A stretch of DNA of 53,643 bases from Bacillota bacterium (GTDB lineage Bacteria > Bacillota > UBA994 > PWPR01). The notes below the pieces were generated by a model. That model was not told the DNA's origin, searched no databases, and saw nothing but the letters and a program-made list of their open reading frames with translations. The translations under genes were made by a program, and so were the position numbers. Below, piece by piece: positions 9,045 through 17,623 of this stretch (the stretch's first letter is position 1; each line of letters starts with the position of its first letter). The DNA is taken from positions 1 to 53,643 of the forward strand of contig JANQLZ010000069.1 of NCBI GenBank assembly GCA_028280325.1, read 5' to 3'.

Positions 9045-9141
9045 TCGACAAGTGTACTGCTGGATGCAAAAGGCAGGCCAAAACCGGAAATACCTTCCCT
9101 GCTCTCTAATAAAACTCTATTCCATATCCTGATGACGCTGG

Positions 9142-10272
9142 CTAACCGTTTTGGTCAGCGTTTAAATCTGCAAAGAAATTGATTATCTCCGGAATAAAAT
9201 CATCGAATGTAGGATACTTTTCTCGGTCGTTTTCATATTCAGTCAATTTTTCACAGAGGGAATCTAAATGCGTAAAGCCCATTTGCTTAACGATATTGGC
9301 GTATTTTTCCCTAAATACTTTACTGGAATGCTCACTCATTAATCGCACTGATACAGCGTGGGTAACATACTTATCAATTGCCCGAGTTACCTGAGCCTCT
9401 TCTGTCTGAACCGGATAAAAGTCATAGGCATTGATAGTATTAAATATTGGCGCCATATCTTTTAACTGACCAGGGTTATTTAACAACTCTTCTTCCAATG
9501 CCTGGGTATATGCCTGAGACAGCTCATGGTACAGTAGCCCAAACCAATTTGCTTCGTCTCTGGGAATACCCATAACCAGGTACACCTCTGTCTGCCCCTC
9601 GTCGTTTACTATAGAAAAACTGCGCATCATTAGGCAAAGGGGACTGACTATAATGTTGTAGCTATCAAACTCATAACCAAAATAATCATTAACAGCGTTA
9701 ACTATACCCTTATTCTGGATTAGTTCATTAATTTTATCTACCTGCTGCTGATAATAATAATTGTTTTTTTCAAAAAATTCTTCAAAATCTGTCTCTTTGG
9801 CAAAGTCAGCAAGCTGACTACCGTATAGGCTTGCCTGCTCCGCGCCTCCATAAAAAGCAACGGCATTGCTAATGCCCTGGCCGGTACTTTCAGTTAATTG
9901 AAATTCTTCATCAAAAATCGGTCCATGGCAGGCTATGCTTCCTTCAGATAGTACGATATTTCCAAACTTCTCCTGAGTCTTTAGAACTGTGGCATGGTCT
10001 TTGAAATTCATAAAGGATGTCTCAATATCTGAAATATAGCTTTCATAAAAATCACTGTAATTTCTCGCTTGCCCGGTTTCAACCCTGAGATTGTAGGCTG
10101 CCAGGCTTTGTACAACACTTAGCAATTCCACCCGCTCATCGACAAATACCTTAACTTTTTTGTTTTCAACATTGGGGTCATTACTGGCTGAGCAACCAGA
10201 AAATACGATGGCAATCGTTAGCATCAAAAGCAGCAAAAACTTCGTGCTGTTTTTTGATTTGTTTCTAATCAC
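9142..10272 (-). CDS. DUF4932-like lipoprotein with incomplete zinc-protease motif
   Basis: Exported lipoprotein: a basic N terminus, a hydrophobic stretch, and the lipobox FSGC with Cys27 as anchor. The mature part resembles DUF4932 proteins (VDERVELLSVVQSLAAYN near the N terminus, and the central LLYHELSQAY at residues 247-256). Members I know carry HExxH there; here His249-Glu250 is followed by Gln at the second His position, so metal binding is questionable. GTG start with GGGAGG eight nt upstream; the overlapping ATG is followed at once by a stop. 376 aa. The physiological role is unknown. Confidence 0.75.
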   Translation of the reverse strand: MIRNKSKNSTKFLLLLMLTIAIVFSGCSASNDPNVENKKVKVFVDERVELLSVVQSLAAYNLRVETGQARNYSDFYESYISDIETSFMNFKDHATVLKTQEKFGNIVLSEGSIACHGPIFDEEFQLTESTGQGISNAVAFYGGAEQASLYGSQLADFAKETDFEEFFEKNNYYYQQQVDKINELIQNKGIVNAVNDYFGYEFDSYNIIVSPLCLMMRSFSIVNDEGQTEVYLVMGIPRDEANWFGLLYHELSQAYTQALEEELLNNPGQLKDMAPIFNTINAYDFYPVQTEEAQVTRAIDKYVTHAVSVRLMSEHSSKVFREKYANIVKQMGFTHLDSLCEKLTEYENDREKYPTFDDFIPEIINFFADLNADQNG

Positions 10273-10590
10273 AACATTTACCTCCCTGTAATTGAGTTGA
10301 GGTATCTAACAGATACCCCGTTATATCTTTTTACCCAATATTTTCTACTTAATAACAGAGGCCAAGCTATTAATATTTATTCAACTCTAAATTGACTAAT
10401 ATTAAATTTCTATATAATATCTAAGTAGTATTGAATATAATGTTAAAGAAAATAGTATAAAAACTCCATTTCATAGCACATCAGGTAAGGTAATGAATTG
10501 CCAAAAGGGAGAAATAATGAACTTCAAAATTCTTTTATCTTCATAAAATATATGCGCACAGTCGAGAGAGATAAGTCAGACTAAAAAAGT

Positions 10591-10617
10591 CTGTAACTGA
10601 GTTTTGCTCAGTTACAG
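10591..10617 (-). terminator. Terminator after the SAM methyltransferase gene
   Basis: Perfect 11-bp stem (CTGTAACTGAG, 10591-10601 with 10607-10617) and a 5-nt loop. On the minus strand it is followed by ACTTTTTT, about 40 nt past the methyltransferase stop. The plus side is also T-rich. The rest of the 10273-10655 interval shows no gene, only AT-rich sequence. Confidence 0.85.
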
Positions 10618-10655
10618 GCTTTCGTTTTTATTTTTAAATCCTATGTTATTGGCAC

Positions 10656-11594
10656 TTATGACAATATTTCACCATAAGCCAACAAATTATCCTTGCCCAT
10701 TCCACAGACATATGGATTGCTGTCGTACAGATAACAGAACTCCAAAAAGTCTTTTCTTTGCTGTTCGTCGTTCATTATCTTTACTAAAACCTCATTGGGA
10801 ATGGTACGGGCATAGGCCCCGGGCCCGGCTAAGCGGATATTCTTTACACCGTACTTTTCAAGTATAGCTTTCAGCTCGTCGGGCCTGAATAAGTAGGTTA
10901 TCGGCCAGGGAGACTTTCCCGACTCATACAAGTCAATTGCCTGCTCAATATTGTCACAAAGCCCGCTGTTCCACACCTGCTGGCAAAAATCCTTATCGAA
11001 CCTAAAATTGGCAATCTGTTTATCAGCATTGTCCAGACACCAGCGCACATAGGAGTCATCTACTGTTTTGTCCAAAATGAATTGATTCTTTTGGATCGGG
11101 TTAGCAAAATAAGGCAGGGTTCCTAAACGGCTGGAGACGCTGATAAGCAGTTTTTTCTTAGCTATACGCACTAAATTGGCAATCACTGATTCCTGATTAG
11201 GATAGGTATAAGATATCGGAGCATCAAAGGAGATCACCAGATCAAACTCATTGTCAGCATAGCTGCTCAAATCCTCCAGAGCGCCTTTAACAAACACCAT
11301 ATTTTCTTCAACCCTGGCCTCATCAGCCAACTGCCGGGCCTTGTCCAGCATCGGCCGGGAAATATCAAAATGAGTGACTTTTAGACCCATTTTAGCCAGT
11401 AAAATAGAGAATCTGCCTGCCCCGGCGCCGCCATCAAAAACATTTTCAATACCAGCTATATTCGACAATATTTCCCGTTCCAAATGGGCCTTTTGAATGA
11501 TATCATCAATAAACATATTCTCTCGATTATGTTCTCGCTCACCTTTATCGCTAAGATTCCAATGCCGTTGAGCTATTTTTTGACTGTAATCCAT
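10656..11594 (-). CDS. Class I SAM-dependent methyltransferase
   Basis: 312 aa, cytoplasmic. Motif I (VFDGGAGAGRFSILLAKMG) and an acidic motif II position (HFDIS) show the Rossmann-fold SAM site. FVKGALEDL and DLVISFDAPISY match motifs III and IV, where a small-molecule or tRNA methyltransferase would place its acceptor. The C-terminal third (WPITYLFRPDELKAILEKYG) is typical of ubiE/coq5-like small-molecule methyltransferases. The substrate cannot be told. GGAGG precedes the ATG. It is monocistronic, with its own terminator. Confidence 0.88.
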   Translation of the reverse strand: MDYSQKIAQRHWNLSDKGEREHNRENMFIDDIIQKAHLEREILSNIAGIENVFDGGAGAGRFSILLAKMGLKVTHFDISRPMLDKARQLADEARVEENMVFVKGALEDLSSYADNEFDLVISFDAPISYTYPNQESVIANLVRIAKKKLLISVSSRLGTLPYFANPIQKNQFILDKTVDDSYVRWCLDNADKQIANFRFDKDFCQQVWNSGLCDNIEQAIDLYESGKSPWPITYLFRPDELKAILEKYGVKNIRLAGPGAYARTIPNEVLVKIMNDEQQRKDFLEFCYLYDSNPYVCGMGKDNLLAYGEILS

Positions 11595-11952
11595 GTTATC
11601 CTCCGATTAAAAATACTATTTCTTAAGTAATAATCATATTATAGGCTTTTTCTGATAGCTGCGGCAATATGCTACCATTATCAACTCGCTACTTCCTTAA
11701 ATTTAAATTTGATTTAAATAGAATATGTTATACTATTTATATCGAATGTATGATATAATATGCTGCATAGGCTACAAATAACTTAAATATGCTATTAAGA
11801 TATTTTCTTTCAATAATAGCTTTTACTGAGAAAAGCCAAAAGTCGTTCCACGTTTATCAGTAAACCCTTTAACGTTTTTTAACAGACATAGAGGGAAATG
11901 GCCACACGATTGTAAACATTAATAAATTCACAAAGCGGAGGTGTAACCTGGG
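11595..11952. other. AT-rich divergent intergenic region
   Basis: No gene seen. It separates the leftward methyltransferase from the rightward four-gene membrane module. TATACT (11729-11734) and TATAAT-like sequences near 11754 could be -10 boxes for the module, but no well-spaced -35 is obvious. Confidence 0.4.
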
Positions 11953-12703
11953 ATGAAACCGGGATTAGCTGTTGATTTATTTGTTTTAGTTGCTGTTAGT
12001 TTTATTACTATTTATTTTATCGCTAAGAGCCATGACAAAAAGTACTACCTGCGCAATATTGCCGGACTAGAGGCTATCGAGGAAGCGGTAGGCAGGGCTA
12101 CTGAAATGGATAAGATCGTTCATTTCATACCTGGCATTACGGGGTTAAACAACTCTCGATCTGCTGTAACGTTTTCGGGGCTGGAGGTACTCAATTATGT
12201 TTCCAGAACAGTGGCAAATTATGGGGCAAAGCTTCTGGTCACCATTAGAAACGTTATGGTTTTACCCGTTGCTCAGGAGGTCGTTCGAAATGCCTATAGC
12301 TCAATAGGAAAAATTAATTCATTTGATTACAACTCTGTCCAGTTCTTAACAGACAATCAGTTTGCCTATGCCACTGCTGTTAGATCAATTCTTCAGGAAG
12401 GCCAGGTAGCAGCTAATATCATGGTTGGCAGTTTCTTTGCAGAGTCTTTAATGATCACTGAAAGCCGGACATCATGCCGGGGCGATTCAGATCGCTGGAA
12501 CTACCAGCGTAACCCAGCTTCCTTTTTTTATTACTACTTGTGACTACGTACTTATTGGCGAAGAGGTTTATGCGGCAGGTGCGATTTTAGCTGATGACCC
12601 CCACAAAATAGGCAGTATCGTCGGACAGGATTTTTCTAAACTCCTCGTTATTGCCATTCTAATTGTTGGCGCAATTATTTCAGCTTCAGGCATTATTAAT
12701 TGA
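11953..12703 (+). pseudogene. DUF6754-like membrane protein, split by a one-base frameshift
   Basis: The N-terminal frame (from ATG 11953) reads an N-terminal membrane segment, then RNIAGLEAIEEAVGRATEM, HFIPGITGLN and GSFFAESLMITE, after which it degenerates and stops at 12543. Shifting by one base at the GAAAGCC around 12461 restores a coherent C terminus: GHHAGAIQIAGTTSVTQLPF, DYVLIGEEVYAAGAIL, a lysine/aspartate stretch and a final hydrophobic helix, ending with TGA at 12701-12703. Read through, it would be about 250 aa, the size I expect of DUF6754 proteins. It is the first gene of a tight rightward module. The shift could be a real mutation, an assembly error or recoding; the short A3 run is a poor slippery site. 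Confidence 0.75.
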
Positions 12704-12716
12704 GGGGTATATTATT

Positions 12717-13343
12717 ATGAACAGAAATAATCTTTTTTTAGGAATAACAGTTATAATTACACTTACAACCCTGGTTGCCGGTTTTTTTGATCTGTCGATA
12801 TTCAACACAATCTCTGCAAATCTGGTCAACTGGTCTGTAGTTATTGGTTTGGTGGCCCTTGCTACGGCGATAATAAGCTTAATGAGAATGCACGTAAAAC
12901 GGATAATGACCCGTAGAAGAGAGTGGTTTTATTCTCTATATTTTATTGTGGTTTTTACAGCTGTCTGCAGCATTGGTCTGATATATTCTTCAAGAGGTCA
13001 GCCCTTTATGTACGTTGTCAACAACATTTTAGTGCCATTGAGCACTACCATATATTCGCTGTTGGGGCTCTGGATGGCCACTGCAGCCTATCGGGCCTTT
13101 AGAGTTCGGTCTATTGATTCGACTATTCTGCTGGTAACTGGCATTATCGTTTTACTGGGCAGTACTTCATTTGGGGCCGCGATTTCTCCTGTATTTGCGA
13201 GAATAACCATATTTATTCGCCTGATACCCACTACCGCTGCCTCCAGAGGTATTTTAATCAGTGGCGGACTGGGGGCCATAGCCCTGGGGATTAGAATACT
13301 GCTGGGTGTAGAGCGTGGACATATCCCCGGGCAAAGCAAATGA
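12717..13343 (+). CDS. Hypothetical membrane protein, second gene of the DUF6754 module
   Basis: 208 aa with about six hydrophobic segments, including LFLGITVIITLTTLVAGFF, a second pair near residues 35-55, YSLYFIVVFTAVCSIGLIY and a C-terminal glycine-rich helix. A basic loop (MHVKRIMTRRREW) faces one side. The ATG at 12717 follows GAGGGG by 9 nt and begins 13 nt after the restored stop of the preceding gene. The stop overlaps the frame of the next gene. No known domain recognised; the context implies a membrane complex with its three neighbours. Confidence 0.82.
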   Translation: MNRNNLFLGITVIITLTTLVAGFFDLSIFNTISANLVNWSVVIGLVALATAIISLMRMHVKRIMTRRREWFYSLYFIVVFTAVCSIGLIYSSRGQPFMYVVNNILVPLSTTIYSLLGLWMATAAYRAFRVRSIDSTILLVTGIIVLLGSTSFGAAISPVFARITIFIRLIPTTAASRGILISGGLGAIALGIRILLGVERGHIPGQSK

Positions 13344-13357
13344 AGGGGGAGCGGACA

Positions 13358-14188
13358 ATGAAATATTTAATAAATATAGATCACAGGATTATCTACATAT
13401 TGGTCATAATTTCAATCACTCTGCCTTTAATTGCTCCTTTAAATTTGCCTGTTGATGCCTCCGAGGAAGTAACCAAAATCTATCAGAAAATCGATAGCCT
13501 GATGCCTGGCGATACCGTACTGCTGCTTATCAGCTATGCTGCTCAAAATGAAGTAGAAATGAAAAGTCAGTCGGATAGTGTCATCAGCCATTTATTCAGC
13601 AAAGAAGGCATTAAAATTGTCAGTGCAGCCTTAGTTGAGTCTGGAAATATCTACTTGAATCAGTACATGAGCAGCTATGCCTCAGAATATCAAAAGGAGG
13701 CTGGTCGGGATTTTGTCAATCTGGGTTTTGTCTATGGTGGAGAGGTTGCCGTTGCTAACCTGGCCAATGATATTCACCAGGCAGCGCCAGCAGACAGCGA
13801 CGGAAATCTACTGGCTGATTTGGAAATGATGAAAAATATCAAAGACGGCAGCGATTTTGATTTGGTAATTAATTTTGGAGCCACCCAGTTATGGTCTATT
13901 GTCAGATATATCACAGATGTTTACAACGTTGACCTGGTCAGTGGCATCGAAGCTGTATTCGCCATAAGATTTCTCCCCTATTATGTTTCCGGACAGCTTG
14001 ACGGCTACTTAAACGGGCTGGTCGGAGCAGCAGGATATGAAAGCCTGATTGGAATTAGAGGCCCGGCAAGCAAGCATATGGACCCATTATCCTCTTCGTC
14101 GATGTTAATCATAGTGTTGATTATTGTGGGCAACATATCTTACCTGGTGGAGAAAAGGCAAAAATTTAGCGATAGGAGTGCAAGATAA
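13358..14188 (+). CDS. Hypothetical membrane-anchored extracytoplasmic protein, third gene of the module
   Basis: 276 aa. An N-terminal hydrophobic helix (residues 10-32, ending APLNLPVDASEE) looks like a signal anchor. A soluble alpha/beta region follows (SLMPGDTVLLLISYAAQNEV, GRDFVNLGFVYGGEVAVANL), and a C-terminal helix (SSSMLIIVLIIVGNISYLVE) precedes a basic tail. The bulk of the protein therefore sits outside the membrane, tethered at both ends. The ATG at 13358 has AGGGGGAG eight nt upstream, preferred over an in-frame ATG at 13340. Stop and next start overlap (TAATG). Confidence 0.82.
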   Translation: MKYLINIDHRIIYILVIISITLPLIAPLNLPVDASEEVTKIYQKIDSLMPGDTVLLLISYAAQNEVEMKSQSDSVISHLFSKEGIKIVSAALVESGNIYLNQYMSSYASEYQKEAGRDFVNLGFVYGGEVAVANLANDIHQAAPADSDGNLLADLEMMKNIKDGSDFDLVINFGATQLWSIVRYITDVYNVDLVSGIEAVFAIRFLPYYVSGQLDGYLNGLVGAAGYESLIGIRGPASKHMDPLSSSSMLIIVLIIVGNISYLVEKRQKFSDRSAR

Positions 14189-14784
14189 TGGCTGGAACCT
14201 GGATAGCGGCAATTTGCACTTTGGGTTTGATGTCCTTTGTCATCAAGGACAGTCCATTATATCGATTAGCCGAGTATACATTTTTGGCGGTAGGAACAGC
14301 TTACAGCTTTGTGCTCTCGCTAGAGCGCCTTAATCCGGTCATAATAACTCCCATTAAGCAGGGCAAGTATACCATATTCATTCCTGTTGCTCTGGGTCTG
14401 TTACTATATTCACGATTCTTCAGAGGCAAACAATGGCTGATGGGGTTTCCGATTTCGGTCACCATTGGGGTAGGTCTGGGCCTTTCTTTAAAAGGAATAG
14501 TCAGCTCTGAGATTGTTAAGCAATTGTCAGATACCTACACCAGTATCGGCAGCTTGGAAGGCGTACTAATCTTTGTTGGAGTGATCTGCGTAATCCTCTT
14601 TTTTTACTTCTCCAGAAGCAATACCGGGGCCAATCCACCGGTGTTAGCAGTTGCCAGAAAGATCGGCCGGGTGTTTTTAATGATAGCTTTTGGCTGTATG
14701 TTCAGCAATGTTATCCTAAGCCGCATGACCTTACTGCTGGGAAGGATAAAGTTCCTGTTAGGGGATTGGCTGAATATTATTTGA
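14188..14784 (+). CDS. Hypothetical membrane protein, last gene of the DUF6754 module
   Basis: 198 aa with about six hydrophobic segments (for example TIFIPVALGLLLY, SLEGVLIFVGVICVILFFYF) and a short basic loop. Translation is probably coupled to the preceding gene: ATG at 14188 overlaps its stop, and GATAGGAG supplies a ribosome binding site. I know of no function. The four products together look like a membrane assembly: one split gene with hydrophobic ends, two polytopic proteins, and one double-anchored extracytoplasmic protein. Confidence 0.82.
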   Translation: MAGTWIAAICTLGLMSFVIKDSPLYRLAEYTFLAVGTAYSFVLSLERLNPVIITPIKQGKYTIFIPVALGLLLYSRFFRGKQWLMGFPISVTIGVGLGLSLKGIVSSEIVKQLSDTYTSIGSLEGVLIFVGVICVILFFYFSRSNTGANPPVLAVARKIGRVFLMIAFGCMFSNVILSRMTLLLGRIKFLLGDWLNII

Positions 14785-14799
14785 TGAGGCTTGAGTCAA

Positions 14800-15408
14800 C
14801 TAAACTGCCAGATGCTGCTCAATAATATGCCGTAATTTAGATGGTTCACTAAAAGGGCTGGCCACAAGCTGTTGATCATTAAGAACAACAACCCCAGAAG
14901 CTGATTTTTTCATACCATAAGAATATGCCCGTTCGGTATTCTCAGCAATCAAATCATCATTGAGTCGTAATTCTACTGCCCTGCGAATCCGAAGCGGGTC
15001 TATTCCCAACTCATTTGCAGTTTCCACTATTACCTCAATATCACCGATGTCTTCGCCGTACACATGATGCTTAGCCATAATTAAACGTTTGAAAGCCCCG
15101 CCGCGCCCCAGCTTTTTAGCTTCGTAGATAGCATTCAGCGCTGGCTGGGGTGAAGGTATATAGTCGTTAACAGGAAAATAAAGCCCATATTTTCTGGCAA
15201 TACCCTTATAGCGCTTTTTTGATTCCAGATACCCTTCATATGATTTTTTGTACTCTGAAAGCTTAATGCCTTCCCCAAAATGAGGATGAGCATTGACATT
15301 AATCCATTCTACTGTCAGATCAAACTCCTTGATAAGCTCGTCCATTACGCCAATTGCAATATAGCACATCGGACAAATGGGATCTGATAATACCTTAATA
15401 TTCACCAT
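14800..15408 (-). CDS. DsbA-family thioredoxin-fold protein (CPMC)
   Basis: 202 aa, DSBA-like fold (PF01323 type, close to FrnE/2-hydroxychromene-2-carboxylate isomerase-like proteins). The redox motif is SDPICPMCY at the N terminus. The helical insert carries APQPALNAIYEAKKLGRG-like sequence (here SPQPALNAIY), and the returning strand has the cis-Pro-equivalent region SASGVVVLND. No signal peptide, so it is cytoplasmic. It likely catalyses thiol-disulfide exchange or isomerisation on an unknown substrate. Tandem paralogue immediately upstream, 23 bp away on the same strand. Confidence 0.88.
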   Translation of the reverse strand: MVNIKVLSDPICPMCYIAIGVMDELIKEFDLTVEWINVNAHPHFGEGIKLSEYKKSYEGYLESKKRYKGIARKYGLYFPVNDYIPSPQPALNAIYEAKKLGRGGAFKRLIMAKHHVYGEDIGDIEVIVETANELGIDPLRIRRAVELRLNDDLIAENTERAYSYGMKKSASGVVVLNDQQLVASPFSEPSKLRHIIEQHLAV

Positions 15409-15431
15409 TATTCTCCTTACTCATTCATCAT

Positions 15432-16061
15432 TTACTCTTGGTCTTGTCTTGCTAAATGTTCCTCTATAATTGACCGCAATTGGTCAAGGTCCTTAAAAGG
15501 CTCCGCAATAAAATGTTTATCGTCGATCACCATCACACCAGAAGCCGACTGCTTCATACCATACTTATATGCCTGTGCTGTGTTGTTGGCAATAATTTCA
15601 TCATGCTTACCGCTTTCTACAGCCTGAAGAATACGTCTCCCATCTATCCCAAGTTCTTGTGCAGTTTCACTAATAACTGATAGATCACCGATATCCTCCC
15701 CATATAGATGGTGTTTAGCCATAATTAAACGCTTAAAGGCCGTGCCGCGCCCCATACTTTTTGCTTCATAAATAGCATTTAGCGCTCGCTGCGGAGCAGG
15801 AACATACTCTTTATAAGGTAGATAAAGCCCGTACTGCTTCGCAATTTTTTTAACTCGTTTCCTGGATTGGCGATACTTCAAGAGCGATCCTTTATATTCA
15901 ACCTGGTGGATTCCTTCACTCCCCGTACCAAAATGTGGATGGGCATTGATATTAAGCCACTCGACATTTAAGTCATATTCCTTTTGTAAAATATCCATAG
16001 CTGTAATACCAATAAAGCAAACCCAACAGATCGGATCAGAAAGTATTTTTACATTTAACAC
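15432..16061 (-). CDS. DsbA-family thioredoxin-fold protein (CWVC), tandem paralogue
   Basis: 209 aa, aligned end to end with the gene at 14800: both share VEW(L/I)N(I/V)NAHPHFG, the PQ.ALNAIYEAK block, FKRLIMAKHH.YGEDIGD and YGMK.SASGV. Its redox motif is SDPICWVCF, so the dipeptide between the cysteines differs from its neighbour, as does a short insertion after HFG. The dipeptide tunes redox potential in this fold, so the two copies may have diverged in oxidant strength. No signal peptide. Leader of a two-gene leftward unit. Confidence 0.88.
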   Translation of the reverse strand: MLNVKILSDPICWVCFIGITAMDILQKEYDLNVEWLNINAHPHFGTGSEGIHQVEYKGSLLKYRQSRKRVKKIAKQYGLYLPYKEYVPAPQRALNAIYEAKSMGRGTAFKRLIMAKHHLYGEDIGDLSVISETAQELGIDGRRILQAVESGKHDEIIANNTAQAYKYGMKQSASGVMVIDDKHFIAEPFKDLDQLRSIIEEHLARQDQE

Positions 16062-16292
16062 ATTAAAGCTCCTTTTCTATTGTATATTCAGCTTTCGTAG
16101 TTAAGGGTAAAAGGGGCTGGTTCACTTCGTTAGTTCCTCGTTCAATCAGTTACTGATGTGGAGTTATTACCTAACTTATTGGTTGTAATGCGACAGCCCC
16201 CAGCGCAACGCTTAAACCACTTAACATAGTGCACAAAGATGCATTATACTACATTAAACACTGCACCTAAGTCTTTGCTATTGGCTCATTAA

Positions 16293-17441
16293 CTATTTCA
16301 GGTAAACCCGATATGGCCTCGTTGAAGTCATCGTAGCTAAAATATGGCTTTTAGATACCCCACATTTCTCTGATATATCCATTATGGTAATTTCTTCATC
16401 TCCTTGTTTGCCCAGCAACCATACTTCATCGCCAATTTTCACGTCCTTAAGGTCGGTAACATCGGCAAAGGCCTGATCCATATTGATAGCGACAATCGGG
16501 CATTTTACACCGTTAATTATTACATTAGGATTTTTATCAGGGTCTTGGGTAACTATTTGTTTAAGGAAACCATCACCAATACCAAAACTCATAATGGCGA
16601 CCCTGGTAGGTCTTTTTGCTCTGAAGAATTCAGAATAGCTCGCTGTTTCGCCAACTGCAACGTTTCGAATATTAGTTACGTAGGCTTTCCAGGTAACTAC
16701 TGGCTCTAAACCTAAGCGATTGAACTCTCCTGGTGAAGTATCATAACCCCAGATTAAAGCCGCTGGTCGAACGACATTATAGTGACTTGATCTTAGCCTA
16801 ACAGTAGTCCCTGAATTAGCGGTATGCAGGTATTTCAGCTTCAATCCATTATTGCGCATTTGCTCAACTGCCTGATTGAACTCCTTGATTTGCTTGTTGT
16901 TAAAGTTATTACTTGGTTGATCAGGGCAAGCCAATTGAGTTAAAGCACCTTCTACTTCAATTCCTGACAGGGTTTTAACATATTCAATAAGTTCCTGTAG
17001 TTCCTCTCCAACATTAACCCCTATTCTGCGCATTCCAGTATCGACTTTAATATGGCACTTGGTGACCTTGTTTTGGCGCACAGACTCTTCAGCTAGTAAT
17101 TTTACAAACTGTTTATCATAGATGGTTGCAACTAAATTATTATCAACTAAAGCCTTAACTCCAGTATGGGGCACCCCGCCAAATACCATCACCATACAGT
17201 CAATACCAGCAGCCCGCAGCTGTAAAGCTTCAGACAGTGCAGCGGTGGCAAATTTTTTGACACCACACTCTCGGTACATATAAACACAGGGCTCCACCAG
17301 CCCGTGGCCATAGCCATACGACTTGGAGGTAACCATTAATTCCACTTCAGAACCAATATGCGCTCTGATTTTATCAATATTGGCACCCACTTTATTCAGG
17401 TCAATATAGATTATCGAATTACTAACTTCTGGTGTTAACAT
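16293..17441 (-). CDS. Alanine racemase family PLP protein
   Basis: 382 aa. The fold-III PLP barrel has its Lys in TSKSYGYGHG, matching the family K-A-N-A-Y-G-H-G signature. The His/Arg pocket (HIKVDTGMRRIGV), HTANSG and the entrance VRPAALIWGYD are also clear. In the C-terminal domain the VSYGxTY motif with the second catalytic base reads ASYSEFF, keeping the Tyr. However, the usual IPIGYADGY reads MSFGIGDGF, losing conserved Tyr residues. It may racemise alanine, serine or another amino acid. The ATG at 17441 has GAGGAG seven nt upstream, so 33 codons of the longer frame are excluded. Confidence 0.85.
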   Translation of the reverse strand: MLTPEVSNSIIYIDLNKVGANIDKIRAHIGSEVELMVTSKSYGYGHGLVEPCVYMYRECGVKKFATAALSEALQLRAAGIDCMVMVFGGVPHTGVKALVDNNLVATIYDKQFVKLLAEESVRQNKVTKCHIKVDTGMRRIGVNVGEELQELIEYVKTLSGIEVEGALTQLACPDQPSNNFNNKQIKEFNQAVEQMRNNGLKLKYLHTANSGTTVRLRSSHYNVVRPAALIWGYDTSPGEFNRLGLEPVVTWKAYVTNIRNVAVGETASYSEFFRAKRPTRVAIMSFGIGDGFLKQIVTQDPDKNPNVIINGVKCPIVAINMDQAFADVTDLKDVKIGDEVWLLGKQGDEEITIMDISEKCGVSKSHILATMTSTRPYRVYLK

Positions 17442-17623
17442 AATCAAACTCCTCTGTTCTATTTGTTTGTTTTTCAGTTTTAATATAAGGCATCGAAGCA
17501 GCTTTGTAAAGTTGAATGAGATTACAATACTATTGCTCACTATAATAACACAGCGTACTTATCGTTAATATCCTTTAAAATAAATAGGAGTCGCCTATTG
17601 AGGCAACCCTAATTTATTATACC

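Noticed and set aside
9115-9150. Hairpin overlapping the end of the DUF4932-like gene as a terminator
   Set aside because: The stem is bulged, overlaps coding sequence and is not followed by a T-run on the relevant strand.
16118-16165. Possible third copy of the 8603-8694 repeat (AATCAGTTACTGAT)
   Set aside because: Only a dozen bases resemble the repeat, without the terminal motif.
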